From Candidatus Equimonas enterica (GTDB taxonomy: Bacteria; Bacteroidota; Bacteroidia; Bacteroidales; Bacteroidaceae): a stretch of DNA of 10,350 nt. Under the pieces are notes generated by a model. That model was given only the letters and a program-made list of their open reading frames with translations. It did not search any database and was not told the DNA's origin. The stretch lies in NCBI GenBank assembly GCA_018066225.1, contig JAGHRU010000129.1, forward strand, positions 1-10,350, written 5' to 3'. The translations under genes were made by a program, and so were the position numbers. Below, in pieces: positions 1-6,409 of the stretch. Each line of letters starts with the position of its first letter. Position 1 is the first letter of the stretch.

Positions 1-653
1 TCAATACCTCTGCTAAGTTCTTCATCAACGCAGCCGCTGGTGACTACGCCATCGGTTACGCCCTCACCGAGGACGGCCTCAAAGATGCACAGACCAATGG
101 TTACTCTGGTGCTAACGCAGCCGCTTACACCCAGACTTTCGGTAGCGAGCCCAGCGCAGAGATTTCCGCTCTCTTCCAGCAGCGTAGCCCCTATGCTTGC
201 ACCTACAACGGTGTAGCACGCAAGATCTACGGCATCGAAGGTCTCGAAGGCTCTGTAGGCGCTCTCGCTGGTGGTGGCGAAGTTGTTAACTTCAACACTA
301 CGCTTGATGTACCTGCCAACGTAAGCGACATCAACAACTGCAGCCTCATCACCCTCGTTTACGACACGGAGACGGGTGAAGTCGTACAGGCTATGAAGCA
401 GAAGATTGGTGAAGGCGACTTCGAAGGTATCAATACCGTTATCCGCGAAGGCAATGGCGCTGCTCAGATCAACGCTGCTGCTGGTCAGGTGAACATCGAA
501 GGCAACGGCGTAGCCAACATCTACACCGTAGATGGTAAGCTCGTTAGCAGCAAGGCTCTCAACGGCGCAGCCGCTATCAGCCTCCCCGCTGGCAACTATG
601 TAGTTCGTGTCAATAATGGCAACGACATCACCGTCAAGAAGGTGAACCTCTAA
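1..653 (+). CDS. Omp28-like secreted/outer-membrane protein with T9SS type A sorting domain (C-terminal part, 5' end outside window)
   Basis: The open frame runs in from the left edge (first whole codon at base 3) and gives 216 residues before a TAA stop. Residues about 14-130 resemble the C-terminal half of Omp28-related proteins of Bacteroidales: a YAIGYALTEDGL strand, a following Q-x-N-x-Y segment, a YNGVARKIYG segment, a EGSVGAL segment, and LITLVYDTETGEVVQA near the end. Residues about 163-216 look like a type A T9SS C-terminal domain: ANIYTVDGKLVSS, then LPAGNYVVRV, then a lysine-containing strand ending KKVNL. This domain normally directs export across the outer membrane by the Por system and is then cleaved. 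The likely product is therefore exported or surface-anchored; its molecular role is not known to me. Codons are strongly biased (GCT/GCC, CTC, AAC, TTC, GGT/GGC, CGT), unlike the minus-strand genes, which suggests high expression. The signal peptide and any thioredoxin-like N-terminal part lie outside the window. Confidence 0.8.
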   Translation, partial: NTSAKFFINAAAGDYAIGYALTEDGLKDAQTNGYSGANAAAYTQTFGSEPSAEISALFQQRSPYACTYNGVARKIYGIEGLEGSVGALAGGGEVVNFNTTLDVPANVSDINNCSLITLVYDTETGEVVQAMKQKIGEGDFEGINTVIREGNGAAQINAAAGQVNIEGNGVANIYTVDGKLVSSKALNGAAAISLPAGNYVVRVNNGNDITVKKVNL

Positions 654-679
654 TCGCTGAGGCTACACACTGATAAATG

Positions 680-722
680 CCGCCCCGATAGGTACGCAAA
701 CCTATCGGGGCGGATTGTTTTT
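680..722 (+). terminator. Rho-independent terminator of the Omp28-like gene
   Basis: A perfect 14-base-pair GC-rich stem (680-693 pairing with 700-713) closes a six-base loop, ACGCAA, and is followed by ATTGTTTTT. It begins 27 bases after the TAA stop of the upstream plus-strand gene, the usual place for an intrinsic terminator. Confidence 0.93.
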
Positions 723-740
723 ACGCGCTGCCCAGAGCCG

Positions 741-780
741 AAAAACAATCTGCCCAGAGAGCGTTATTGCTCTCTGGGCA
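741..780 (-). terminator. Rho-independent terminator of the minus-strand operon
   Basis: A perfect 12-base-pair stem (751-762 with 769-780) closes the six-base loop 763-768. Read on the minus strand it is followed by GATTGTTTTT (750-741), a U-rich tail. It lies 41 bases after the TAG stop of the flavodiiron protein gene and so ends the leftward transcription unit. The T-rich tail is only on the minus-strand side, which assigns it to that direction. Confidence 0.9.
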
Positions 781-821
781 GGTTGCTATTCTGGTATGTG
801 GCAGCAATGGTGCGAAAGGGA

Positions 822-1988
822 CTATACCATAGCATCAACAAGGGCTTGAAGCATAGGACAGTCGCTCTCCTTCATGCGGCTCCATATCGTGACAACAGGC
901 GCAGCGATGGTGATGTCTTTCATCTTGTCCAACTGCTGGCGCATGGCCTTGGCGGCCGTAGGCATCCACGAGCCGTTCTCTATGATGCCCACGCGGCGTT
1001 TCTGGTAGTTCTTGATGGCCAAGTGGTGCAAAAAGTCGTGCATAGCGGGGAATACATCACCGTCGTAGGACGCAGCAGTGAGGATAAGACGGGGCATGCG
1101 AAAAGCATCTTCCACGGCTTCTGCCATATCGTCGCGACATAAGTCCGTGATGGCGACTCGGCCCATACCTTTGGCACGGCACAATTCGGCCACGTGTTCG
1201 GCTACGGCTTTCGTGCCGCCGTGTATGGAGGCATAGGCGATAAGTACGCCTTCCGTCTCGGCTTCGTAGCGCGACCATGTGTCGTAAAGCCCAAGATAAT
1301 AACCGAGGTCGTCGCTGAGGACTGGCCCATGGAGCGGACAGATGGTGCGTATGTCGAGCGTCGCGGCTTTCTTCAACAGGTTTTGTACGGGGAGGCCATA
1401 CTTACCGCAGATGTTGAAATAATAGCGGCGGGCTTCGCAAGCCCAGTCTTCGTCGTGGCAGAGTGCGCCAAACTTGCCGAAGCCATCGGCCGAGAAAAGC
1501 ACCTTGTCGTAGTCGTCATAACTGACCAGCACTTCTGGCCAGTGCACCATCGGTGCTGCTATGAAGTGCAAAGTGTGCTGTCCCAGCGACAGTGTGTCGC
1601 CTTCGCCTACTTCACGGATGTGTGTGCCGAAGTCGTGCTCGGGGAAGAACTGCCGCAACATCTTGGCTGCCTTGGGGCTCATCACCAGCGTAATGGCAGG
1701 ATAGCGGCGGTACACTTCTGCGATGAGCGAAGCGTGGTCGGGCTCCATGTGATGTACGACAAGGTAGTCGGGCTCACGGCCTGCGAGCGCCTCCGACAAG
1801 AGGGCAAACCATTCTTGTGCCTTGCGCCCATCTACGGTATCGACGATGCAGAGATGGTCGTCTTCAATGAGGTAGGAGTTGTAGGCTATGCCGTTGGGCA
1901 CTACATATTGGCTCTCGAAGAGGTCAATATCAAGGTCGTCCACACCTATGTAGGTGATGGTGGGCGTGATATGTTGCTTATTTTGCAT
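822..1988 (-). CDS. fprA: Flavodiiron protein (FprA-type A-type flavoprotein, O2/NO reductase)
   Basis: The 388-residue product has the standard length and two-domain plan of a class A flavodiiron protein. Residues 1-245 are a metallo-beta-lactamase-like domain with every diiron ligand in place: H80-x-E82-x-D84-H85 (HHMEPDHAS), H149 (VHWPE), D168 (SADGFGKFG) and H220 (PLHGPVL). Residues 246-388 are a flavodoxin-like FMN domain with the phosphate loop YASIHGGTK (252-260), ASYDGDVFP (306-314) and ENGSWMPTA (337-345). Members reduce O2 to water and/or NO to N2O in the cytoplasm, taking electrons from rubredoxin or a flavin reductase. No such partner gene is in this window and no rubredoxin domain is fused. 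Which substrate dominates cannot be told from sequence. The gene starts 17 bases after the ABC-F gene stop, so it probably shares that transcript. No strong Shine-Dalgarno is seen, as is normal for Bacteroidota. Confidence 0.93.
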   Translation of the reverse strand: MQNKQHITPTITYIGVDDLDIDLFESQYVVPNGIAYNSYLIEDDHLCIVDTVDGRKAQEWFALLSEALAGREPDYLVVHHMEPDHASLIAEVYRRYPAITLVMSPKAAKMLRQFFPEHDFGTHIREVGEGDTLSLGQHTLHFIAAPMVHWPEVLVSYDDYDKVLFSADGFGKFGALCHDEDWACEARRYYFNICGKYGLPVQNLLKKAATLDIRTICPLHGPVLSDDLGYYLGLYDTWSRYEAETEGVLIAYASIHGGTKAVAEHVAELCRAKGMGRVAITDLCRDDMAEAVEDAFRMPRLILTAASYDGDVFPAMHDFLHHLAIKNYQKRRVGIIENGSWMPTAAKAMRQQLDKMKDITIAAPVVTIWSRMKESDCPMLQALVDAMV

Positions 1989-2005
1989 GTTGTAATATTG
2001 TAGAT

Positions 2006-3622
2006 TTATTCGCCGTACATCTGCTGGCGTATCTCGCGGATACGCTCATCGTGGATGTAGTCCTCGTAGGTCATCAACTTGTCGATAGCACCATTGGGGG
2101 TTAACTCGATGACGCGGTTGGCCACGGTGTTGATAAACTCATGGTCGTGCGACGCAAAGAGGATGTTGCCGCCGAAGAGTTTGAGATTGTTGTTGAAGGC
2201 CTGGATGCTCTCCATGTCGAGGTGGTTGGTCGGGGTGTCGAGTATGAGGCAGTTGGCACCGCGCAGCTGCATACGTGCTATCATGCAGCGCATCTTCTCA
2301 CCACCCGAGAGTACGCGCACCTTCTTGAGTATCTCTTCGTCCTTGAAAAGCATACGCCCAAGGAAGGCCTTGAAATAGACCTCGTTGCCTTCACCATACT
2401 GCATCAGCCAGTCCAGCATGTTGAGATCGCTCTCAAAGAAATTGGTGTTGTCCAGAGGCAGATAAGCCGTGGTGATGGTGACGCCCCACTTGTAGGTGCC
2501 GCTCTGCGCCTCGGTGTTGCCATTGATGATTTCGAAGAGCGTAGTCATCGCACGAGGGTCATGGCTGATGAAGACCACTTTCTCGCCTTTCTCGATGTTG
2601 AAACTGATGTTGCTAAATAGCGGTGTGCCGTCGTCGGCGACTGCACTCAGGTCTTGCACTTCCAAGATTTGATTGCCCGGCTCACGGTCCATCTGGAAGA
2701 TGATGCCAGGATAACGGCGTGTAGAGGGCTTGATTTCCTCCACATTGAGTTTCTCCAGCATCTTCTTGCGCGACGTGGTCTGACGGCTCTTGGCCACGTT
2801 GGCAGAGAAGCGACGTATGAACTCCTCCAACTCCTTACGCTTCTCTTCGGCCTTCTGACGCTGGTTTTGGGCCTGGCGCAGTGCCAACTGTGAACTCTCG
2901 TACCAGAAAGAATAGTTGCCAGAGAACAGCGTGACTTTGCCGAAGTCAATATCTACGGTGTGGGTGCAGACTTGGTCGAGGAAGTGACGGTCGTGACTCA
3001 CCACGAGTACTGTGTGCTCGAAGTTGCCAAGATAGTCCTCCAGCCATTCCACTGTCTCAAGGTCGAGGTCGTTGGTGGGCTCATCGAGCAGGAGGTTGTC
3101 GGGCTCGCCAAAGAGGGCTTGTGCCAGCATGACACGCACCTTCTGCTTACCCGAGAGGTTGCCCATGAGTTGACCGTGGAGATTCTCCTTGATGCCCAAG
3201 CCCGAGAGCAGCGTGGCAGCATCATTCTCTGCGGTGTAGCCGCCCATGTTGGCAAACTTATCTTCGAGCTCTGCCACGCGTATGCCGTCTTCGTCGGTGA
3301 AGTCTTCCTTGGCATAGAGGGCGTTGCGCTCTTGCATGAGTGCCCATAGCGTGGTGTGCCCTTGCAGCACAGTGTCGAGCACTGTCTGGTCGTCAAACTT
3401 GAAGTGGTCTTGCGAGAGCACGCTGAGACGTTCACCGGGTGCCATTTCTACACTGCCTTTGGTTGGCTCCAGTTCGCCACTGATGGCGCGCAGAAGGGTG
3501 GATTTGCCCGCACCATTAGCACCGATGATGCCGTAGATGTTGCCGCTGGTGAACTTGAGGTTCACGTCTTGGTAGAGGATTCGTTTGCCAAATTGTATGG
3601 CAAGGTTGTTGAGAGTTATCAT
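2006..3622 (-). CDS. ABC-F family ATPase, YbiT-like, with one degenerate ATP site
   Basis: The 538-residue protein has two ABC domains and no membrane segment, joined by a charged helical linker (about 240-315), as in ABC-F translation factors. Length, the RFSANVAKSRQTTSR linker segment and LDMESI near the end resemble E. coli YbiT. Domain 1 has an intact Walker A (GANGAGKST, 34-42), Q-loop Q71, Walker B LLLDE (D180, E181) and switch H210, but its signature reads LSGKQ (156-160). Domain 2 has an intact signature LSGGE (438-442) and switch H492. Its Walker A region reads SHDPRAMTTL (353-362) with Met where Lys belongs, its Q-loop position is L390, and its Walker B reads LILDT, with T463 in place of the catalytic Glu. 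ABC-F proteins bind the ribosomal E site and relieve stalled or non-productive states. This subgroup is not the classic antibiotic-resistance type, so a resistance role is not supported. Transcription probably begins in, or reads through, the 222-base region upstream. Confidence 0.93.
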   Translation of the reverse strand: MITLNNLAIQFGKRILYQDVNLKFTSGNIYGIIGANGAGKSTLLRAISGELEPTKGSVEMAPGERLSVLSQDHFKFDDQTVLDTVLQGHTTLWALMQERNALYAKEDFTDEDGIRVAELEDKFANMGGYTAENDAATLLSGLGIKENLHGQLMGNLSGKQKVRVMLAQALFGEPDNLLLDEPTNDLDLETVEWLEDYLGNFEHTVLVVSHDRHFLDQVCTHTVDIDFGKVTLFSGNYSFWYESSQLALRQAQNQRQKAEEKRKELEEFIRRFSANVAKSRQTTSRKKMLEKLNVEEIKPSTRRYPGIIFQMDREPGNQILEVQDLSAVADDGTPLFSNISFNIEKGEKVVFISHDPRAMTTLFEIINGNTEAQSGTYKWGVTITTAYLPLDNTNFFESDLNMLDWLMQYGEGNEVYFKAFLGRMLFKDEEILKKVRVLSGGEKMRCMIARMQLRGANCLILDTPTNHLDMESIQAFNNNLKLFGGNILFASHDHEFINTVANRVIELTPNGAIDKLMTYEDYIHDERIREIRQQMYGE

Positions 3623-3623
3623 T

Positions 3624-3644
3624 ATAGGTAGTTCTATAAATTAG
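3624..3644. repeat. Left arm of long inverted repeat, adjacent to the ABC-F start codon
   Basis: This 21-base arm is the reverse complement of 3802-3823 except for one mismatch and one extra base in the right arm, giving 20 pairs in blocks of 7, 7 and 6. One further pair (3623 with 3824) extends it outward. It begins with ATAGGTAG and ends with AAATTAG. The ABC-F ATG (3622-3620) lies one base outside it. Confidence 0.85.
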
Positions 3645-3801
3645 TGTTCTATTTGTTTTGGGGTAGTATTCTATGCCTCTACTCTGCTGCTTTTGGGCTC
3701 TTCTCTCGCATCTTCCTGCCCATCATTCAGTCACGGTGCCCGCACCGCTCCATCATGAAAGACAGCAATCTGCTTCGCAATAGCCGCAAAACCGTCACGA
3801 G

Positions 3802-3823
3802 CTAATTGATAGAACCTACCTAT
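3802..3823. repeat. Right arm of long inverted repeat, just after the clpC-like stop codon
   Basis: This 22-base arm begins CTAATTGATAG and ends CTACCTAT, and pairs with 3624-3644. It lies 21 bases downstream of the clpC-like stop codon (3847-3845, minus strand). Together the arms enclose nearly the whole intergenic region. Excluding a TA on each outer side (3623-3624 and 3823-3824), the enclosed unit is 198 bases long (3625-3822). Confidence 0.85.
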
Positions 3824-3844
3824 ATGGTATGTTTGTTTGCAAAA

Positions 3845-6358
3845 TTAGGATGCACAGATGGTGATGCCTCCCTGCGGGTCGGCTGTGACCTCAATGCGTA
3901 GCGCAGCGTCGCTGTCACGGGTGAGCAGCAGGTCGCAGACAGGGTCTTCCACCTCCTGCTGTATGGTGCGGCGCAGAGGACGTGCGCCATACTTGGGGTC
4001 ATAGGCCTTTTCCGAGAGCAGGCGGATGGCTTCGTCGCTAAACGTGAGTTGATGGCCGTGCGTAGCAAGGCGAGTGACGAGTTCGCTCGTTTGCAGGCGA
4101 GCGATGGTCTGCAACGCCTCTCGGCTGAGTGGGGCGAAGGTGACGATGTCGTCCAGACGGTTGAGAAACTCTGGCGGAAACTGTTTGCGAAGCGCATTGT
4201 GGATGATGCGCGCTGAAGTCTCTGCTGTAAAAGTGTTGCTCGTATTGAAGCCCAAAGGCATCGAGCCGTCGGAGATTTCACGGCTGCCACAGTTGGAGGT
4301 CATGACCATGATGACATTACGAAAGTCCACCACTGTGCCGTCGGAGTCTGTCAGGCGTCCTTCGTCCATGACGCTCAGGAGGGTGTTGTACACATCCTTG
4401 TGCGCCTTCTCTATCTCATCAAATAGCACTACCGAATAGGGGTGTCGCTTGACTTGCTCGGTGAGTTGCCCACCTTTCTCATAGCCCACATAGCCCGGAG
4501 GTGCACCGACAAGGCGCGAAGTGGAGAACCCTTCGCCGTATTCGCTCATATCGATGCGAATGAGTGCGTCGTCGCTACCAAACATGTGGCGTGCCAAGGT
4601 TTGCACCAGATGCGTCTTGCCGACACCCGTCGGCCCAACGAAGAGGAAAGTACCGATGGGGCGCTTGGGGTCTTTGAGCCCCAAACGAGCACGAGCGATG
4701 GCTCTGCTGACGCGTTCGATAGCAGCCTCTTGGGCCACGACCCGCTCGGAGAGTACAGCGCGCATAGAGCGTAGGCGGTCTGTCTCCGAAGCATTGACGG
4801 CCGTCACAGGGACGCCGCTCATGGCAGAGATGACTTTGGCGATATCTTCGCCATCTACGATGGTGCGCTCTGTGCTGGTCATCTGTGCCCATTCGTCGGT
4901 CAGGCGTTTGATTTGTGACTCCAAGGCGACCATCTTGTCGCGCATGTTGGCCGCCTCTTCATAGTCTTGGCGTGCTGCGGCAGCGAGCTTCGCTTCCCGG
5001 TATTGGGCTATCTTCTGCTGCATTTCTTCTATCTCGGGAGGGTAGGCCGCTCTGAGGATATGAGCACTTGCTCCCGCTTCGTCCATAGCATCAATGGCTT
5101 TGTCGGGCAAAGCACGCTCGGTGAGGTAGCGGTCGGAGAGCGTCACGCAGGCCTCCAATGCCGCCTCGGTATAGGTGACGTTGTGATGCTTCTCGTAGCG
5201 TTCTTTGAGATTGTGCAGTATTTGCAGCGTATCTTCTCTTGAAGAAGGTTCCAACAGTATGCGCTGGAAGCGTCTGTTCAGCGCCCCGTCTTTCTCGATG
5301 CTGTTGCGATATTCCGCCGTTGTGGTGGCACCGATGCATTGTATCTCGCCGCGTGCCAAGGCTGGCTTAAGCATACCAGCAGCGTCCAGACTACCTTGAG
5401 CACTGCCTGCGCCTATAATGGTGTGTATCTCGTCGAGGTAAATGATAATGTCGGGGTGCTGCTTGAGCTCTGCGATGAGGCGACGGATGCGCTCCTCAAA
5501 TTGACCTCTAAACTGTGTGCCTGCTACCAAGGACGAGAGTTCCAAAGCGCGTATTTTCTTGTCTTGCAGTATGTGGGGGACTTTGCGAGCAGCAATGGCC
5601 TGTGCCAGACCTTCTATGACGGCTGTCTTACCTACGCCGGGCAGCCCGATGACGATAGGGTTGTTCTTCTTGCGACGCGCCAAGATTTGTGCCATACGCT
5701 GTATCTCTGCTTCACGGCCTATCACGGGATCTAACTCTCCGCGTGCCGCAGCGGCTGTGAGGTCTATGGTGTAGGTGTTGAGTATGGGCGTCTCATTGCC
5801 CGGAGGGGTTGTTGCTGTAAAAGCACCACCTGTGGGTACTCCACCAGCCGGTATGGGCGTGTTGCCCGACGGGTCTGCAAAGTCACCGTCGTTGCCGAGC
5901 GCGTCCAGACCTGCTCGAGGCGCGGAAGGGGTCGCACCGGATTGGGCGTTGGTGTAGGTCAGCCCGAAGTTGGCCAGTAAGGTCTTGCCTTCATTCTTCT
6001 TGTCGTGCAACATTGCCAGTAGGAGATGTTCGTCGGTAGTTTCTGCGGCATGGCTCTTTTTGGCTTCCAGGTCGGAGAGGAGCAGCAGACGGACGACATC
6101 TTGGTCGTATTCCAAGTCTTGCTTCTTGTCTATCTCCTCGTCGGACAACCTTTGACAGGAGTCGGCAATATAGTGCTCTATGTGGTGCAGCAATTCTTCT
6201 GGGGCTACGCCTGTCTTGCTGAGTATATGGTTAGCGGTACAATCCTTATCTTGCAGAAAGCCTAACAGCAGTGCCGCTGGTGTCACTTTGGGCAAGCGAT
6301 GTCGGCGGGCTTCAGCCTTGCTAACCGATAGTATGTGGTTGATAGTGTTAGATTGCAT
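3845..6358 (-). CDS. clpC: ClpC-like AAA+ unfoldase, Clp protease ATP-binding subunit
   Basis: The 837-residue protein is a two-ring Hsp100 unfoldase. Residues 1-135 match the double Clp N-domain used for substrate or adaptor docking, though it is clearly diverged. Residues 136-195 are a low-complexity linker rich in Gly, Pro, Ala and Thr. AAA-1 has Walker A GLPGVGKT (238-245), Walker B IIIYLDE (304-310) and the NRRF arginine-finger region (361-364). Residues about 440-485 form a UVR-like coiled segment (EEMQQKIAQYREAK onward, YEEAANMRDK), the mark of ClpC rather than ClpA or ClpB. AAA-2 has Walker A GPTGVGKT (575-582), Walker B VVLFDE (643-648), EFLNR with R734, and sensor-2 GARPLRR (791-797). 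LGF at 702-704 sits where ClpP-binding loops carry an (I/L/V)GF tripeptide, so it probably feeds ClpP. No clpP is in the window. It starts 51 bases after the rseP stop and may be transcribed with it. Confidence 0.9.
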   Translation of the reverse strand: MQSNTINHILSVSKAEARRHRLPKVTPAALLLGFLQDKDCTANHILSKTGVAPEELLHHIEHYIADSCQRLSDEEIDKKQDLEYDQDVVRLLLLSDLEAKKSHAAETTDEHLLLAMLHDKKNEGKTLLANFGLTYTNAQSGATPSAPRAGLDALGNDGDFADPSGNTPIPAGGVPTGGAFTATTPPGNETPILNTYTIDLTAAAARGELDPVIGREAEIQRMAQILARRKKNNPIVIGLPGVGKTAVIEGLAQAIAARKVPHILQDKKIRALELSSLVAGTQFRGQFEERIRRLIAELKQHPDIIIYLDEIHTIIGAGSAQGSLDAAGMLKPALARGEIQCIGATTTAEYRNSIEKDGALNRRFQRILLEPSSREDTLQILHNLKERYEKHHNVTYTEAALEACVTLSDRYLTERALPDKAIDAMDEAGASAHILRAAYPPEIEEMQQKIAQYREAKLAAAARQDYEEAANMRDKMVALESQIKRLTDEWAQMTSTERTIVDGEDIAKVISAMSGVPVTAVNASETDRLRSMRAVLSERVVAQEAAIERVSRAIARARLGLKDPKRPIGTFLFVGPTGVGKTHLVQTLARHMFGSDDALIRIDMSEYGEGFSTSRLVGAPPGYVGYEKGGQLTEQVKRHPYSVVLFDEIEKAHKDVYNTLLSVMDEGRLTDSDGTVVDFRNVIMVMTSNCGSREISDGSMPLGFNTSNTFTAETSARIIHNALRKQFPPEFLNRLDDIVTFAPLSREALQTIARLQTSELVTRLATHGHQLTFSDEAIRLLSEKAYDPKYGARPLRRTIQQEVEDPVCDLLLTRDSDAALRIEVTADPQGGITICAS

Positions 6359-6409
6359 GTTAGTGTTGTGTTGGTGTTGTAGTGCGAGTATTGATTGTTC
6401 TGCGCACGC

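Larger units (their letters stand above)
3623..3844 (-). other. Intergenic region / possible leader of the ABC-F gene
   Basis: This is the only long gap among the minus-strand genes. I find no convincing ORF and no textbook Bacteroidota promoter (TTTG about 25 bases before TAnnTTTG) on the minus strand. It also lacks a GC stem with a T-run that would terminate the clpC-like transcript. It holds a long inverted repeat at its two ends, a short hairpin (CGGTGC/GCACCG, 3735-3748) and repeated TTCTAT motifs near the ABC-F start. It may be an mRNA leader, a small inserted element, or both. Confidence 0.6.

Noticed and set aside
1194..2003. A 269-codon open frame on the plus strand opposite the flavodiiron protein gene
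   Set aside because: It lies antisense to a gene with all catalytic motifs intact, its translation matches no family I recognise, and long antisense frames are common opposite genes with this codon bias.
2141..2620. A 159-codon plus-strand frame opposite the ABC-F gene (and a similar 129-codon one at 2960-3349)
   Set aside because: Both are shadows of the ABC-F coding frame and show no independent domain or start signal.
2006..3622. Antibiotic-resistance ABC-F determinant (Vga/Msr/OptrA type)
   Set aside because: Linker sequence and overall similarity favour the YbiT housekeeping group, and nothing around it suggests a resistance island.
3735..3748. Short palindrome CGGTGC/GCACCG as a terminator for clpC
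   Set aside because: The stem is short with a tight loop, and no T-rich tract follows on the minus strand.
3727..3756. A nine-codon minus-strand frame (MMERCGHRD) as a possible leader peptide for the ABC-F gene
   Set aside because: It is short, has no evident ribosome-binding context, and this ABC-F subgroup is not known for drug-sensing leader peptides; chance occurrence is likely.
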